Assembly (NCBI RefSeq): GCF_900149705.1
Contig: NZ_LT703001.1
Location: forward strand, 1,736,001 to 1,800,000
Direction: 5' to 3'
Source: Sphingorhabdus sp. Alg231-15
GTDB taxonomy: Bacteria > Pseudomonadota > Alphaproteobacteria > Sphingomonadales > Sphingomonadaceae
DNA length: 64,000 nucleotides
Under the pieces are notes generated by a model. It was given only the letters and a program-made list of their open reading frames with translations. It had not been told where the DNA came from and did no database searches. Shown here one piece after another: positions 9,903-18,960 of the stretch. How positions within the stretch are numbered: position 1 is the first letter of the stretch; every line of letters starts with the position of its first letter. The translations under genes and the position numbers were made by a program.

Positions 9903-11309
9903 TCAACTGATTACAAATGAAACCATCCAGATACAGCCGATGATGATCGGTATTCCGGCAATATCGAGAACCAGTCCAGATTTCAGCATTTTCGGCAATT
10001 CAATATGATTGGTTGACCAGGCAATGGCATTGGGACCCGTGCCGGACGGCAACATGAAACCCCAGCTTGCCGCCATCGCCGCCGGCATCGCAAGCAATAC
10101 CGGATCAACTCCGGTGGCAAGAATAAGGCTGGCGACCACCGGCATGATCCCGCTGGCTGTGGCGACATTAGACGCAAATTCGGTGACCAGAATGACCAGC
10201 GCAACCAGCGCTATAGCAATGATAATGACCGGGACGTTCTTGAGCGGCTCCAGCGCCAGCCCGAGCCAGTCGGCCAAGCCGGATTCAATAATGCCAGCCG
10301 CCAGCGCTAGGCCGCCGCCGAACATCATGATCACCCCCCATGGTGCACGATCCGCTTCATCCCAGTTGAGCAATTTTCGCCCGGTACCGTCAGGCAGGAT
10401 GAACAACAGCAAGCCGCCCAGTATCGCGATGCTGCCATCATGTACTGCGCCTGCCGGGAGCACCGCTTTTATCTGGGGCAGGAACAGCCATCCGAGTACA
10501 ACAAAGGCAACCACTGGGACCACCCGTTTTTCCGGAAGGCTCCACGGGCCGGCTGACCCGATCGCGGCCCTTGCACCGGCGCCGTCAAAACTGTCCTTAC
10601 CCACTTTCTGAACCGTGATCAGAATCGCCGCGCAGACCGGCAGGCCAAGGATCACGATCGGCAGGCCGAAAAGCAGCCAGCTCAAGAAATCAATTTCCAT
10701 GCCCAGAGTCTTGTTGATCAGACCGGCGGCAATCGCATTGGTCGGACTGCCCACCAATGTGCCTAAACCTCCGATTGAAGCGGCAAAGGCCACGCCCATG
10801 ATCAAGGCACCGGCAAATCCTTCTGTCTCGCCATCCTTCACTCCGCCAGCCACCAGCACGGCCACCGCAATGGGTATCATGATCAGCGTCGAAGACGTGT
10901 TGGAGATGAGCATGCTCAGGAGAGCTGTCGCGAGCATGAAGGCGATTAATATGCCCCACGCGCTCTTGCCCGACAGGCTGACAATTGCGAGCGCGAGCCG
11001 CCGGTGCAGGCCAACCCGCTCAATTGCCAGCGCGAGAAACGCCCCGCCGAGGATCAGAAATAATATCGGTGAATAATATTGACTGGCGGTTTCCCGCACA
11101 TCCATAACGTCCATGACTGGCAGGGCGAGAAAGGGCAGCAAGGCGGTTGCCGTGAGCGGTACTGCCTGGGTCATCCACCATGTCGCCATAAGAATGGTAA
11201 GCGCAGCGACATGCCAGGCGGCCGGACTCATCGCCGCCGGTGCAGGAGACAGAAGCATCACGACGAATACCGTCAAGCCAGCAAAAAGTCCCACGCGCTG
11301 GGCATTCAT
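9903..11309 (-). CDS. SLC13/DASS family sodium:anion (dicarboxylate) symporter
   Basis: 468 residues and about eleven to twelve hydrophobic segments. Family traits are the repeated SNT-type substrate signatures: ISNTSSTLIMIPIA in the first half and EFASNVATASGIMPV in the second, plus GSPTNAIAAGLI between them. Such carriers import di- or tricarboxylates, or sulfate, with Na+. The substrate is not determined by what I can see. It may form an operon with the downstream PLP enzyme, whose start is about 50 bp after this stop. The gene starts with ATG at 11309, 40 bp after the pgeF stop. Confidence 0.85.
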   Translation of the reverse strand: MNAQRVGLFAGLTVFVVMLLSPAPAAMSPAAWHVAALTILMATWWMTQAVPLTATALLPFLALPVMDVMDVRETASQYYSPILFLILGGAFLALAIERVGLHRRLALAIVSLSGKSAWGILIAFMLATALLSMLISNTSSTLIMIPIAVAVLVAGGVKDGETEGFAGALIMGVAFAASIGGLGTLVGSPTNAIAAGLINKTLGMEIDFLSWLLFGLPIVILGLPVCAAILITVQKVGKDSFDGAGARAAIGSAGPWSLPEKRVVPVVAFVVLGWLFLPQIKAVLPAGAVHDGSIAILGGLLLFILPDGTGRKLLNWDEADRAPWGVIMMFGGGLALAAGIIESGLADWLGLALEPLKNVPVIIIAIALVALVILVTEFASNVATASGIMPVVASLILATGVDPVLLAMPAAMAASWGFMLPSGTGPNAIAWSTNHIELPKMLKSGLVLDIAGIPIIIGCIWMVSFVIS

Positions 11310-11349
11310 GTCCTCTTCCCCTCGTGCCCCTGTCTGCGCAAGGGTAAAA

Positions 11350-12132
11350 CTAGGCCTTCAAGCCGATCAACGATATCTGCCGACCATAGCCAGCTTCACC
11401 GCGATGGCAACTGCGCCGATAGCTGAAATAACGATCCTCATGTGCATAGGTATCCAGACCGAGTTTATCGATTCTGACAATGCCGGCCTTGGTCAGGCGA
11501 TTCGCTACATAGGATTCAATATCAAACTGGAAATGATCAGGCTGGCCGGTGCTGAAATATCGCGAATTGTCGGGATCGTCCTCAACAAAATGTTTCTGAA
11601 ATCCTGCATCGACTTCATAACTGTCCTGCGCGATGCACGGGCCGATCGCACAAGCGATGCTGTTCCGAGAGGCGCCCAGTTTTTCCATCGCCGCGATCGT
11701 GTTGTCGGTCACCCCGCCAATCGCACCTTTCCAACCCGCATGGGCCGCGCCTACTACTTGCGCAACGGGGTCATAAAAGAGCACCGGCACGCAATCCGCG
11801 GTCAATATGCCGAGAAGCAAGCCGGGCTTGTCTGTCACCATTGCATCAACATGCGGCCGCGCATCAAGCGCGAAGGGTTCCGTCACCATGACCACATCGG
11901 CGCTGTGTATCTGATGCAGCGTCACCAGTTCGCTATCCGGCAACACTGCTGTTTTGGCGCGCTGACGATTTTCGAGAATGACGCTGCGATCATCGTCGCT
12001 GCCAAGGCCAACGTTCAGGCCCGCATATATGCCAGTCGACCGTCCCCCAGCGCGGCCCAAAAAGCCGTGGGCTGCGCCTTCGAGCAGCGGCGATGTCGTG
12101 ACATCTGCCGCTGAAGAGCCTTGCTCAGGCAA
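11350..12132 (-). CDS. pgeF: Peptidoglycan editing factor PgeF (YfiH/DUF152, laccase-domain)
   Basis: 260 residues of the PgeF family, cytoplasmic zinc enzymes thought to remove wrongly incorporated L-Ser from peptidoglycan precursors. The metal/active-site motifs are present: LHQIHSADVV, TADCVPVLFYDP, AHAGWKGAIGGV and the C-terminal SYRRSCHRGEAGYGRQ. I start it at TTG 12132, eight bases upstream of the pepN stop end (TTGCCTGA overlap), because residues further upstream are pepN read in another frame. The start codon lies inside a perfect 11-bp hairpin (12114-12139), so its translation is probably coupled to pepN. Confidence 0.87.
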   Translation of the reverse strand: MPEQGSSAADVTTSPLLEGAAHGFLGRAGGRSTGIYAGLNVGLGSDDDRSVILENRQRAKTAVLPDSELVTLHQIHSADVVMVTEPFALDARPHVDAMVTDKPGLLLGILTADCVPVLFYDPVAQVVGAAHAGWKGAIGGVTDNTIAAMEKLGASRNSIACAIGPCIAQDSYEVDAGFQKHFVEDDPDNSRYFSTGQPDHFQFDIESYVANRLTKAGIVRIDKLGLDTYAHEDRYFSYRRSCHRGEAGYGRQISLIGLKA

Positions 12133-12139
12133 GGCTCTT
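12114..12139 (-). promoter_or_regulatory. Perfect hairpin spanning the pepN stop and pgeF start
   Basis: On the minus strand an 11-bp arm AAGAGCCTTGC pairs with GCAAGGCTCTT around a four-base loop CTGA. The loop contains the pepN stop codon TGA and the 5' arm contains the pgeF TTG start. There is no following T-run, so it is not an ordinary terminator. An mRNA hairpin here would hide the pgeF start until pepN ribosomes melt it. Confidence 0.6.
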
Positions 12140-14737
12140 GCCCACCTGTTCGGACACATCCTTCGACAATTCTGGCGTTGCACCAATTTTCTCAAGTGCC
12201 AGCCGCATCAATTCCGAGCGGCCTGGTTCAAACCGGCGCCAGCGTCCCAGTGGCGGAATGAAGCGCGCGGCGGTTTGCGGATTCTGCCGATCCAGCGCAA
12301 TCACCATATCCGCAATCATCTGATAGCCTTTGCCAGACGGATCATGGAAGCGAACCTGATTATTGGTGAACCCGGCATAAAGTGCACGCACCCGATTGGG
12401 GTTGGACAGCGTGAAGTCCGGGTGATTTGCGAGACGTTCGATGCGCTTCACGGTATCCGAACGCTGCGACATCGCCTGCAATGTGAACCATTTGTCGAGG
12501 ACCAACGCATTATCCTTGAATCGCTTGAAGAATTCCTCAAACGCCCAAGCTCGCTCGTCGTCGTCCATATGAGACAGCACTCCCAGAGCACCCTGCATCG
12601 CGGTCATGTTATTGGCTTGTCGAAATTGTTCAAAGGCCATTTCGGCAGCATCCTCAACCTGCGACGCCGCGATATAGCCCAGAGTAACATTGCGCAGCTT
12701 CCGGTCTGCTCGGGCTTGCGCGTCGAGCGAGAATTCGCCTGGCACGCACTGCTTGTAGAGCCGCCGGAACTTGCGCTCAAACTGCACCGCAATTTTACCG
12801 CGCAGTTTCTCGCGTGCATCATGAATTGCCTGCGGATCGACTGCGACCATCTGATCGCCCAGAAACGCTTCACTTGGGAGCTGAAGCAGCTCAGCTAAAA
12901 ACGCCCGGTCAATATCCTCATCGGCGAGCACGGCGCCGATGGCTTGCAGAATGATATCGCGATCGGCAGGCGCGCCGGTCACTTTTGCAACCAGATAGCT
13001 GGTCATCAGCTGCTGCATGGCCTCAAACCGCGCAAACGGGTCATCGTCATGCGACGACAAAAACGCCAACTCGTCGGGCGTACGGCTGCTTTCCAAAACA
13101 ATCGGTGCAGAAAAGCCGCGATTGATCGAGAGGATGGGATGGTCCTTCTGTCCTTCAAAAGTGAAACTCTGCTCCGCCTGATCAAGCGTGATAAGCTGCT
13201 CGCCTTCATGCTGACCGGTTTCGGGATCAAGCAACGCAACTTTCAGCGGGATGACCAGTTCGGATGGCTTTGGCGCGGCGCCGCTTGCGCCCAATATCTG
13301 CTGCAAACCCAGGGTTGCGGTGCCTGTTTGCGGATCATGGCTTAGTCTTGCTGACACGCAGGGCGTTCCGGGAGTCTGGTACCAGCCGCGGAACTGGGCA
13401 AGGTCAATCTCCCCGCCATCTTCCATCGCAGCGACAAAATCTTCACATGTCGCGGCTTCTCCATCATGACGGTCGAAATAAAGGTCGGTGCCTTTGCGAA
13501 ACCTCTCGGCGCCCAATAGAGTTGCCATCATCCGGATCACTTCTGCACCCTTGTTATAGACGGTGGCGGTGTAGAAGTTCGAAATTTCCTGATAGCTTTC
13601 CGGACGGATCGGATGCGCTAACGGTCCGGCATCTTCCGGGAATTGCGCGGCCCTTAAAATGCGTACATCTTCAATCCGCTTCAGCGCGGTTGATCCCATA
13701 TCGGCGGAAAAGCTCTGGTCGCGATAAACGGTGAAGCCCTCTTTCAGGCTCAGTTGAAACCAGTCGCGGCAGGTAACCCGGTTGCCTGACCAATTGTGAA
13801 AATATTCATGGGCAACGACGCCCTCAATCCCATCATAATCTGCATCGGTCGCCACTTCAGGATCGGCCAATATGTAGCGCGAGTTGAAGATATTCAGCCC
13901 CTTATTCTCCATCGCGCCCATGTTGAAATCGCTCACCGCGACAATGTTGAACAGCCCGAGATCATATTCACGGCCATAAACTTCTTCGTCCCAGCGCATC
14001 GAGTCTTTCAGCGCCTGCATGGCGTGGCCGGTGCGCGGCAAATCGCCGTCGCGGACCCAAATATTCAGTTCTACTGGCTTGCCCGAACGGGTGGTAAAGC
14101 TGTCAGAATTGGCAACCAGATCACCAGCGACCAGAGCAAATAAATAGCTCGGCTTGGGCCAGGGGTCGTTCCACTGCGCCCAGTGACGACCATTATTGCC
14201 CTCGCCTTCAGCCACCTTGTCGCCATTGCACAGCAGGACGGGAAAGGTCTTCTTATCCCCCTCCATTCGCACGGAATAGCGACTCAGGATATCGGGGCGA
14301 TCGGGGAAAAAAGTGATCCGGCGAAAGCCTTCCGCCTCGCACTGGGTGCACAACATGCCTTGCGAGGCATAGAGACCCATCAGCTGGGTGTTGGTGGATG
14401 GATCCAGCTCGACCGTAATTTCCACCTCATGTGCTGTGCCGGTCAGCGGCAATTGCAAATTACCGTCAATCAACTGCCAATCAGTCCACGTCGCGCCATC
14501 CACCTTGACCGCCGTCGGGATTAAACCATCGCCGTCGAGCAAGAGCGGCTCTTGATATTTTGCCGATTTCGACCGCCGCACGTCAAGCAGCGCATGCACA
14601 ACCGTGTGATCCAGACCCAGCTGAAAATCGAGCGCGATCGTTGGAATGAACCAGGCCGGCGGACGATAGTCTTCACGGCGGATGATGGCGGGCTGGGTCG
14701 CAGGCATGGCTGCATCGGTCTTTTGAATATCTGGCAT
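12125..14737 (-). CDS. pepN: Aminopeptidase N (M1 family)
   Basis: 870 residues, matching E. coli PepN (870). It is a cytoplasmic zinc aminopeptidase that removes N-terminal residues during protein turnover. The exopeptidase motif GAMEN is in NMGAMENKGLNIFNS, and the zinc site HExxH-x18-E is seen as VVAHEYFHNWSGNRVTCRDWFQLSLKEG. The C-terminal alpha-helical domain is complete and ends in PELSKDVSEQVGKSLA. The gene is divergent from the M48 protease gene across about 105 bp, and its 3' end overlaps pgeF. Confidence 0.96.
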   Translation of the reverse strand: MPDIQKTDAAMPATQPAIIRREDYRPPAWFIPTIALDFQLGLDHTVVHALLDVRRSKSAKYQEPLLLDGDGLIPTAVKVDGATWTDWQLIDGNLQLPLTGTAHEVEITVELDPSTNTQLMGLYASQGMLCTQCEAEGFRRITFFPDRPDILSRYSVRMEGDKKTFPVLLCNGDKVAEGEGNNGRHWAQWNDPWPKPSYLFALVAGDLVANSDSFTTRSGKPVELNIWVRDGDLPRTGHAMQALKDSMRWDEEVYGREYDLGLFNIVAVSDFNMGAMENKGLNIFNSRYILADPEVATDADYDGIEGVVAHEYFHNWSGNRVTCRDWFQLSLKEGFTVYRDQSFSADMGSTALKRIEDVRILRAAQFPEDAGPLAHPIRPESYQEISNFYTATVYNKGAEVIRMMATLLGAERFRKGTDLYFDRHDGEAATCEDFVAAMEDGGEIDLAQFRGWYQTPGTPCVSARLSHDPQTGTATLGLQQILGASGAAPKPSELVIPLKVALLDPETGQHEGEQLITLDQAEQSFTFEGQKDHPILSINRGFSAPIVLESSRTPDELAFLSSHDDDPFARFEAMQQLMTSYLVAKVTGAPADRDIILQAIGAVLADEDIDRAFLAELLQLPSEAFLGDQMVAVDPQAIHDAREKLRGKIAVQFERKFRRLYKQCVPGEFSLDAQARADRKLRNVTLGYIAASQVEDAAEMAFEQFRQANNMTAMQGALGVLSHMDDDERAWAFEEFFKRFKDNALVLDKWFTLQAMSQRSDTVKRIERLANHPDFTLSNPNRVRALYAGFTNNQVRFHDPSGKGYQMIADMVIALDRQNPQTAARFIPPLGRWRRFEPGRSELMRLALEKIGATPELSKDVSEQVGKSLA

Positions 14738-14844
14738 GACTATGCTTTATGACCGGCAGCAGATTACGACAATCAAAATATCCAACTTGACCGTATTGGA
14801 ATTATAATACAGTCAAGCCGGGTATTCTGGGAGGAGACAGCTTG

Positions 14845-16152
14845 GTGCAATTTTCAAAATCACCTATTCGGCCCGTCATCGGGAAAGCTCTATTGGTGCT
14901 ATGCGCGCTGTCCATTCCGGCGATGGCGCAGGCTGCGGCGGGCGGATTTGATGTGGAGGCAGCAACACGCGCCTATATTGACACCCTGCAAGGTGCGGAA
15001 CTGGAAAAGTCGAATAGCTATTTTGAAGGCGGTTACTGGCTCATCCTGTGGGGAGCTCTGATCACTTTTCTGGCGGATTTCTTCCTGTTGAAATCGCGCC
15101 TGTCATCCGGGTTTCGCGCTTGGGCCGAGCGCAAAATGAAACGCTTGTGGGCGGTCACATGGCTGACTTCCATACCTTATCTGCTTGCGAGTTTTCTTTT
15201 GACCTTGCCATGGGTCATTTACACCGATTTTTTCCGGGAAAAACAATATGATCTGATGAGCCAAAGCTTTGGTGAATGGGCTGGCGAACAAGCCATAGGG
15301 CTTCTCATATCCCTGATCGTTTTTCCCCTGCTGGTCATGGCCATTTTCGCGGTCATCCGCCGCGCACCAAAAACATGGTGGATCTGGGGCACTGGTGTCA
15401 TCTCGATATTTCTGTTCATCGGCCTGCTGCTTGGTCCCGTATTCATATCGCCCCTGTTCAACGATTATACCGAAATGGAACCCGGCCCGCTGCGTGATCG
15501 CATTGTGGCGATGGCCGCAGAACATGATGTGCCGACTGAAAATATTTATGTCTTCAACCAGTCGAAGCAGCACAAGCGGATATCAGCCAATGTTTCCGGC
15601 GTCGGGCCGACTATTCGCATCTCTCTGAATGACAATCTTCTCGAGCGTACTGATCCGGAAGAAGTCGCGGCGGTCATGGGCCATGAGCTGGGCCATTATG
15701 TTCTTGGCCATACATGGCGGTCAATCTTCATAATCGGCCTGATCATGGCGGTTGGTCTGTTTTTGATTGCGCGCATCGCGCCCAGGCTAATCGCGCGTCA
15801 TGGCGACAAATGGGGCGTTAGAAACATGTCCGATCCAGCGGCATTGCCCCTGTTTGGAATGTTGCTGACAGTCTATTTTCTGGCGGCAACCCCGGCGCTC
15901 AATACGCTGATCCGGGTCAACGAAAGCGATGCCGATCTGTTCGGCCTCAATGCTGCGAAGGAACCGGACGGTTTTGCCAAAGTCGCGATGCGGCTTTCCG
16001 AATATCGCAAAATCGAACCGGGATCGACGGAAGAAATGCTGTTTTTCGATCATCCGTCGGGCGCGACCCGCGTGCGTATGGCGATGGAATGGAAAGCACA
16101 GAATACCGAAAACCCCGTGATTGTTCGGCCGGGCACATTGAAAGAAGAATAG
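14845..16152 (+). CDS. M48 family metallopeptidase (Ste24/CAAX prenyl protease-like)
   Basis: 435 residues with a signal-like or first membrane helix, several membrane segments, the zinc motif HELGHYVLGH, and a downstream glutamate in NESDADLFGLNAA (third zinc ligand region). The layout, with an N-terminal membrane domain, 'ISPLFNDYTEME' before the catalytic domain and two hydrophobic helices after HExxH, is that of Ste24-type CAAX proteases rather than HtpX. In bacteria these take part in membrane-protein quality control. Start: GTG 14845, with GGAGGAGA about eight bases upstream; the adjacent TTG 14842 is also possible. The SDR gene begins four bases after its stop. Confidence 0.88.
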   Translation: MQFSKSPIRPVIGKALLVLCALSIPAMAQAAAGGFDVEAATRAYIDTLQGAELEKSNSYFEGGYWLILWGALITFLADFFLLKSRLSSGFRAWAERKMKRLWAVTWLTSIPYLLASFLLTLPWVIYTDFFREKQYDLMSQSFGEWAGEQAIGLLISLIVFPLLVMAIFAVIRRAPKTWWIWGTGVISIFLFIGLLLGPVFISPLFNDYTEMEPGPLRDRIVAMAAEHDVPTENIYVFNQSKQHKRISANVSGVGPTIRISLNDNLLERTDPEEVAAVMGHELGHYVLGHTWRSIFIIGLIMAVGLFLIARIAPRLIARHGDKWGVRNMSDPAALPLFGMLLTVYFLAATPALNTLIRVNESDADLFGLNAAKEPDGFAKVAMRLSEYRKIEPGSTEEMLFFDHPSGATRVRMAMEWKAQNTENPVIVRPGTLKEE

Positions 16153-16155
16153 ACT

Positions 16156-16950
16156 ATGCCGGATATGCTGATTTTCGGCCTCGGATATACGGCGCAGCGC
16201 CTTGCTGAGCATTTGCGCGGTCAGGGCTGGCAAGTAACCGGCACTCGGCGCACGGCGGTGGAAGGTGCACTGGCCTTTGACGATCAGGCCGCAGTGCTTG
16301 GTGCGATTGACCAAGCCACGCATATCCTGTCTTCGGTCCCGCCGGCCCGCGACGGCACCGAGCCAGTGCTGGAAAGCTATGGTGAAGCGATCAGAGCAGC
16401 AGGCGTGCAATGGACGGGCTATCTATCGTCGACGGGTGTTTATGGCGATGTCGGCGGTGCATGGGTTGATGAAAGTGCACCAATAGGATCGGGACGACGC
16501 AAGGCGCGCAGCGAAGCCGACAAGCGCTGGCAAACCCTGCGCGACGACGTGCGGGTGCTGCGCCTGCCCGGCATCTATGGTCCGGACCGCAACCCGGTCA
16601 CCCGGGTTCAGCAGGGCAAGGCAAAGCGCGTTGATGTGCCGGGACAGGTGTTCAGCCGCATCCATGTGGACGATATCATTGCTGCCGTGATCGCATCCTT
16701 TGACGGGCCAGCTGGCGTTTATAATATCGCTGACGATCTGCCCGCACCCCAACATGAAGTCATTGCGCACGCAGCGCGATTGGTGGGCATGGAACCACCG
16801 CCTCTTTTGTCGCTGGAGGAGGCGGATCTTTCTCCGTCCGCGCTTGGTTTCTATGAAGAAAACCGGAGGGTTGCCAACGGCAAGGCCAAACGGCTGCTGG
16901 GATGGGAACCGCTCTATCCTGACTATAAGGCTGGCATGACTGGACTATAG
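16156..16950 (+). CDS. NAD-dependent epimerase/dehydratase-like SDR (YeeZ-like)
   Basis: 264 residues beginning with a dinucleotide-binding fold MLIFGLGYTAQRLAEHLRGQGW (motif G-x-G-x-x-A, as in the atypical YeeZ group). A later segment GYLSSTGVYGDVGGAWVDE carries the S-x-x-x-Y region, and RLPGIYGPDRNPVTRVQQG resembles extended SDR nucleotide-sugar epimerases. The usual YxxxK lysine is replaced by context I cannot assign, as is common in this atypical group. It is four bases downstream of the M48 gene on the same strand, so very likely the same transcript. Substrate unknown. Confidence 0.8.
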   Translation: MPDMLIFGLGYTAQRLAEHLRGQGWQVTGTRRTAVEGALAFDDQAAVLGAIDQATHILSSVPPARDGTEPVLESYGEAIRAAGVQWTGYLSSTGVYGDVGGAWVDESAPIGSGRRKARSEADKRWQTLRDDVRVLRLPGIYGPDRNPVTRVQQGKAKRVDVPGQVFSRIHVDDIIAAVIASFDGPAGVYNIADDLPAPQHEVIAHAARLVGMEPPPLLSLEEADLSPSALGFYEENRRVANGKAKRLLGWEPLYPDYKAGMTGL

Positions 16951-17103
16951 AATTGCTCGGTTTCTTTTCCAGAAGATTGAATAATGGCCCTCTGTTTGGC
17001 GGGCAAAATAAGGCCTCTGCTCCTTGAGCGGGCACCTGTAAAACTTGAAAAATCGCATCATTTATTGCATTATGGGTTAACACTTCCAGCGGGAGGATAT
17101 GCC

Positions 17104-17886
17104 ATGAGCATGGGCCAACAAGCGCAGATCGCGCCAGCATCGGTCGCCAGCGATCTCAAGATAAGTGACCTTCGTGCCGCAATTGCGGCAGGCTGGCGTG
17201 ATTTCAAGGCTTATCCGGTATTCGGGCTGTTCTTCGCGGCAATCTATGTGATCACCGGCATGTTTCTCTATTTCGCACTTTTTGTTCGCGGCGAGATCGC
17301 CTGGCTGGTTCCCGCTGCAGCAGGGTTTCCGCTTCTTGCGCCCTTCATTGCGGTCGGGCTTTATGAAGTGAGCCGCCGCCGGGAAGCTGGCCTGCCAATG
17401 AGTTGGCGAGCGGTGCTCGGAGCGCTACGCGGACGCGGCGACGAACAGATATTGAGCATGGGCGTGATCCTGTTTGTCGCTTTTGCATTCTGGCTCATGG
17501 TTGCCCATGGCATTTTTGCTATTTTCATGGCGGAATCCGGCATTGGATTGGAGTCGTTGGCGCTGTTTCAGACCGCCCCCGGTATCATGATGTTGTTTGT
17601 CGGAACGATTGTCGGTGCCCTGATGGCGCTCGCCTTTTATGCGATCACCGTCGTTAGCCTGCCGATGCTGGTTGATCGCGAAGTTGATTTCATAACGGCC
17701 ATCATTGTCAGCCTGGCGACGGTGCGGTCCAACAAATTCGTTCTTCTGGCCTGGGCGGTCATGATTGCGAGTGCCCTTTTTGTTGCGATGCTTCCGCTAT
17801 TTCTCGGGCTTCTCGTTGTGCTGCCGGTACTTGGGCACGCGACATGGCACCTCTATCGGCGTGCGGTCGGCGAACCCGGATCATAA
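17104..17886 (+). CDS. DUF2189 domain-containing membrane protein
   Basis: 260 residues with six hydrophobic segments, matching the DUF2189 family of cytoplasmic-membrane proteins seen in alphaproteobacteria, sometimes near cytochrome oxidase genes. Characteristic parts are AAIAAGWRDFKAYPVFGLFFAAIYV, GFPLLAPFIAVGLYEVSRRREAG and VVSLPMLVDREVDFITAI. I place the start at ATG 17104, preceded by GGGAGG at correct spacing; an in-frame extension to 16984 has no similarity. No function is established for the family. Confidence 0.82.
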   Translation: MSMGQQAQIAPASVASDLKISDLRAAIAAGWRDFKAYPVFGLFFAAIYVITGMFLYFALFVRGEIAWLVPAAAGFPLLAPFIAVGLYEVSRRREAGLPMSWRAVLGALRGRGDEQILSMGVILFVAFAFWLMVAHGIFAIFMAESGIGLESLALFQTAPGIMMLFVGTIVGALMALAFYAITVVSLPMLVDREVDFITAIIVSLATVRSNKFVLLAWAVMIASALFVAMLPLFLGLLVVLPVLGHATWHLYRRAVGEPGS

Positions 17887-17935
17887 CGGCGAAACGACGC
17901 TATCACGCTTGGAATTTTTTAAAATTAGGATGTTT

Positions 17936-17955
17936 CCGATCGTTCTGACGATCGG
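17936..17955. terminator. Small hairpin between convergent genes, possible weak terminator
   Basis: CCGATCGT and ACGATCGG pair perfectly around TCTG, directly after the stop codon of the minus-strand barrel gene and about 50 bp after the DUF2189 stop. Neither strand shows a T-run, so function as a Rho-independent terminator is uncertain. Confidence 0.3.
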
Positions 17956-18822
17956 TCAGAAACGGATGCTCAGTCCGGCACCAAGCGATGTCGCTTCCGG
18001 CCCGATAAATCCTAGGGTCTGAGTAGCGGAAAGGCTGAGCCGCAAAGTATCTGAAAGCCCGACAGAGGCCGATCCACCAACTTCCATCCAGACGTCACCT
18101 TGTCCCGGTGCATTGCGGATCGCCGCAAGCTGCGCCATTCTTTCGCCGCCGGTTCCGGGTGAGAATACCGTACTGTTGCTGCTCGCCACAATTGCAACAT
18201 AGGGACCTGCACTATGGGCCGCTGCCTCTCCAAAAAGATGGACGTAGCTGAAGGCCAAAGCACCGCTGACGCCGTCTTCACGCTCTTCGACTGTCAGCAA
18301 TCTGCCGCCGGGCGTGGTTGCCAAGCGGCCAATATCGACACTGTCATAATCTGCTGATACCGATGGCGAGAAAAATCCATTTTCACCAACCAGAATGTCA
18401 TAGGTCAGTGACAGTCCGGCGCCGAAAATTTCGCCACTGCTATCAACCAGAACGGCATTGCCATCATTCCCCAGGCTTTCGGTATCAAATTTGCGGCGCC
18501 CCAACGAGATACGGCCGTCAATGCTGACCGCATTGAGACCAATGCCGCCGATGACGGTTATCTGCTGGGTCCGCGCCGGAACCGTTCGCAAAAGTCCCTG
18601 GGTCTCACTCGGATCGGTGAAACTTGCCGAAATGCCGATATAGGCATCGCCAATTTCGCGTGTGATCGTTCCAGCGATATAGGATTGGTCCTCACCATCG
18701 CCGATCAAAGCTGTTCCGGCTGAAACCCCTATTTCCCAATGCTTATCCTGCGCATCCTCTGCGGCGTAAGCAGGCGTCGAAGCCGCACAGGCCAGCAAGG
18801 CCAGATAAAAATTCCTCATCAT
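17956..18822 (-). CDS. Exported beta-barrel-like protein of unknown function, ECF locus member
   Basis: About 288 residues with a clear Sec signal (MMRNFYLALLACAASTPAYA, cut before AEDAQDK). The rest alternates polar and hydrophobic residues with many aromatic and glycine positions (GVSAGTALIGDGEDQSYIAGTI..., ending LGAGLSIRF). The terminal phenylalanine is typical of outer-membrane barrels. I do not recognise a named family. Start: ATG 18822 or 18819, both preceded by AGGGGG. Upstream on its own strand is GAAGGGTTTT-N10-GCGT (18880 down to 18857), the motif shared with the adjacent sigma gene. Regulation by that sigma factor is inferred. Confidence 0.7.
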   Translation of the reverse strand: MMRNFYLALLACAASTPAYAAEDAQDKHWEIGVSAGTALIGDGEDQSYIAGTITREIGDAYIGISASFTDPSETQGLLRTVPARTQQITVIGGIGLNAVSIDGRISLGRRKFDTESLGNDGNAVLVDSSGEIFGAGLSLTYDILVGENGFFSPSVSADYDSVDIGRLATTPGGRLLTVEEREDGVSGALAFSYVHLFGEAAAHSAGPYVAIVASSNSTVFSPGTGGERMAQLAAIRNAPGQGDVWMEVGGSASVGLSDTLRLSLSATQTLGFIGPEATSLGAGLSIRF

Positions 18823-18856
18823 ATTCCCCCTAAAAACATGCAACTATGATGAGAAA

Positions 18857-18880
18857 ACGCAGCGCCGCACAAAACCCTTC
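18857..18880 (-). promoter_or_regulatory. Candidate ECF sigma promoter for the barrel gene
   Basis: Read on the minus strand: GAAGGGTTTT (18880-18871), ten bases, then GCGT (18860-18857). The spacing is identical to the motifs at 18891 and 20669. It places a transcription start about 25-30 bp upstream of the barrel gene's ribosome site. Confidence 0.6.
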
Positions 18881-18890
18881 AAAAAAATTC

Positions 18891-18914
18891 GAAGGGTTTT
18901 AAGATTTGCAGCGT
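18891..18914 (+). promoter_or_regulatory. Candidate autoregulatory ECF sigma promoter
   Basis: GAAGGGTTTT (18891-18900), ten bases, then GCGT (18911-18914). It is back-to-back with the divergent copy; the two -35-like parts form an inverted repeat separated by ten bases. Transcription would begin near 18921, which argues that the sigma gene starts at TTG 18961 and not at the ATG at 18922. Confidence 0.6.
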
Positions 18915-18960
18915 ATTATAGATGTTCGGGGGCGAAAAGCCGCAAACGCGGAGTGGATAT

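Noticed and set aside
18871-18900. Inverted repeat AAAACCCTTC-N10-GAAGGGTTTT that looks like a terminator
   Set aside because: It is between two divergent starts, and each arm is the -35-like half of an ECF-type motif with an identical GCGT ten bases away. The third copy at 20669 has no inverted partner, so the motif, not the palindrome, is the conserved part.
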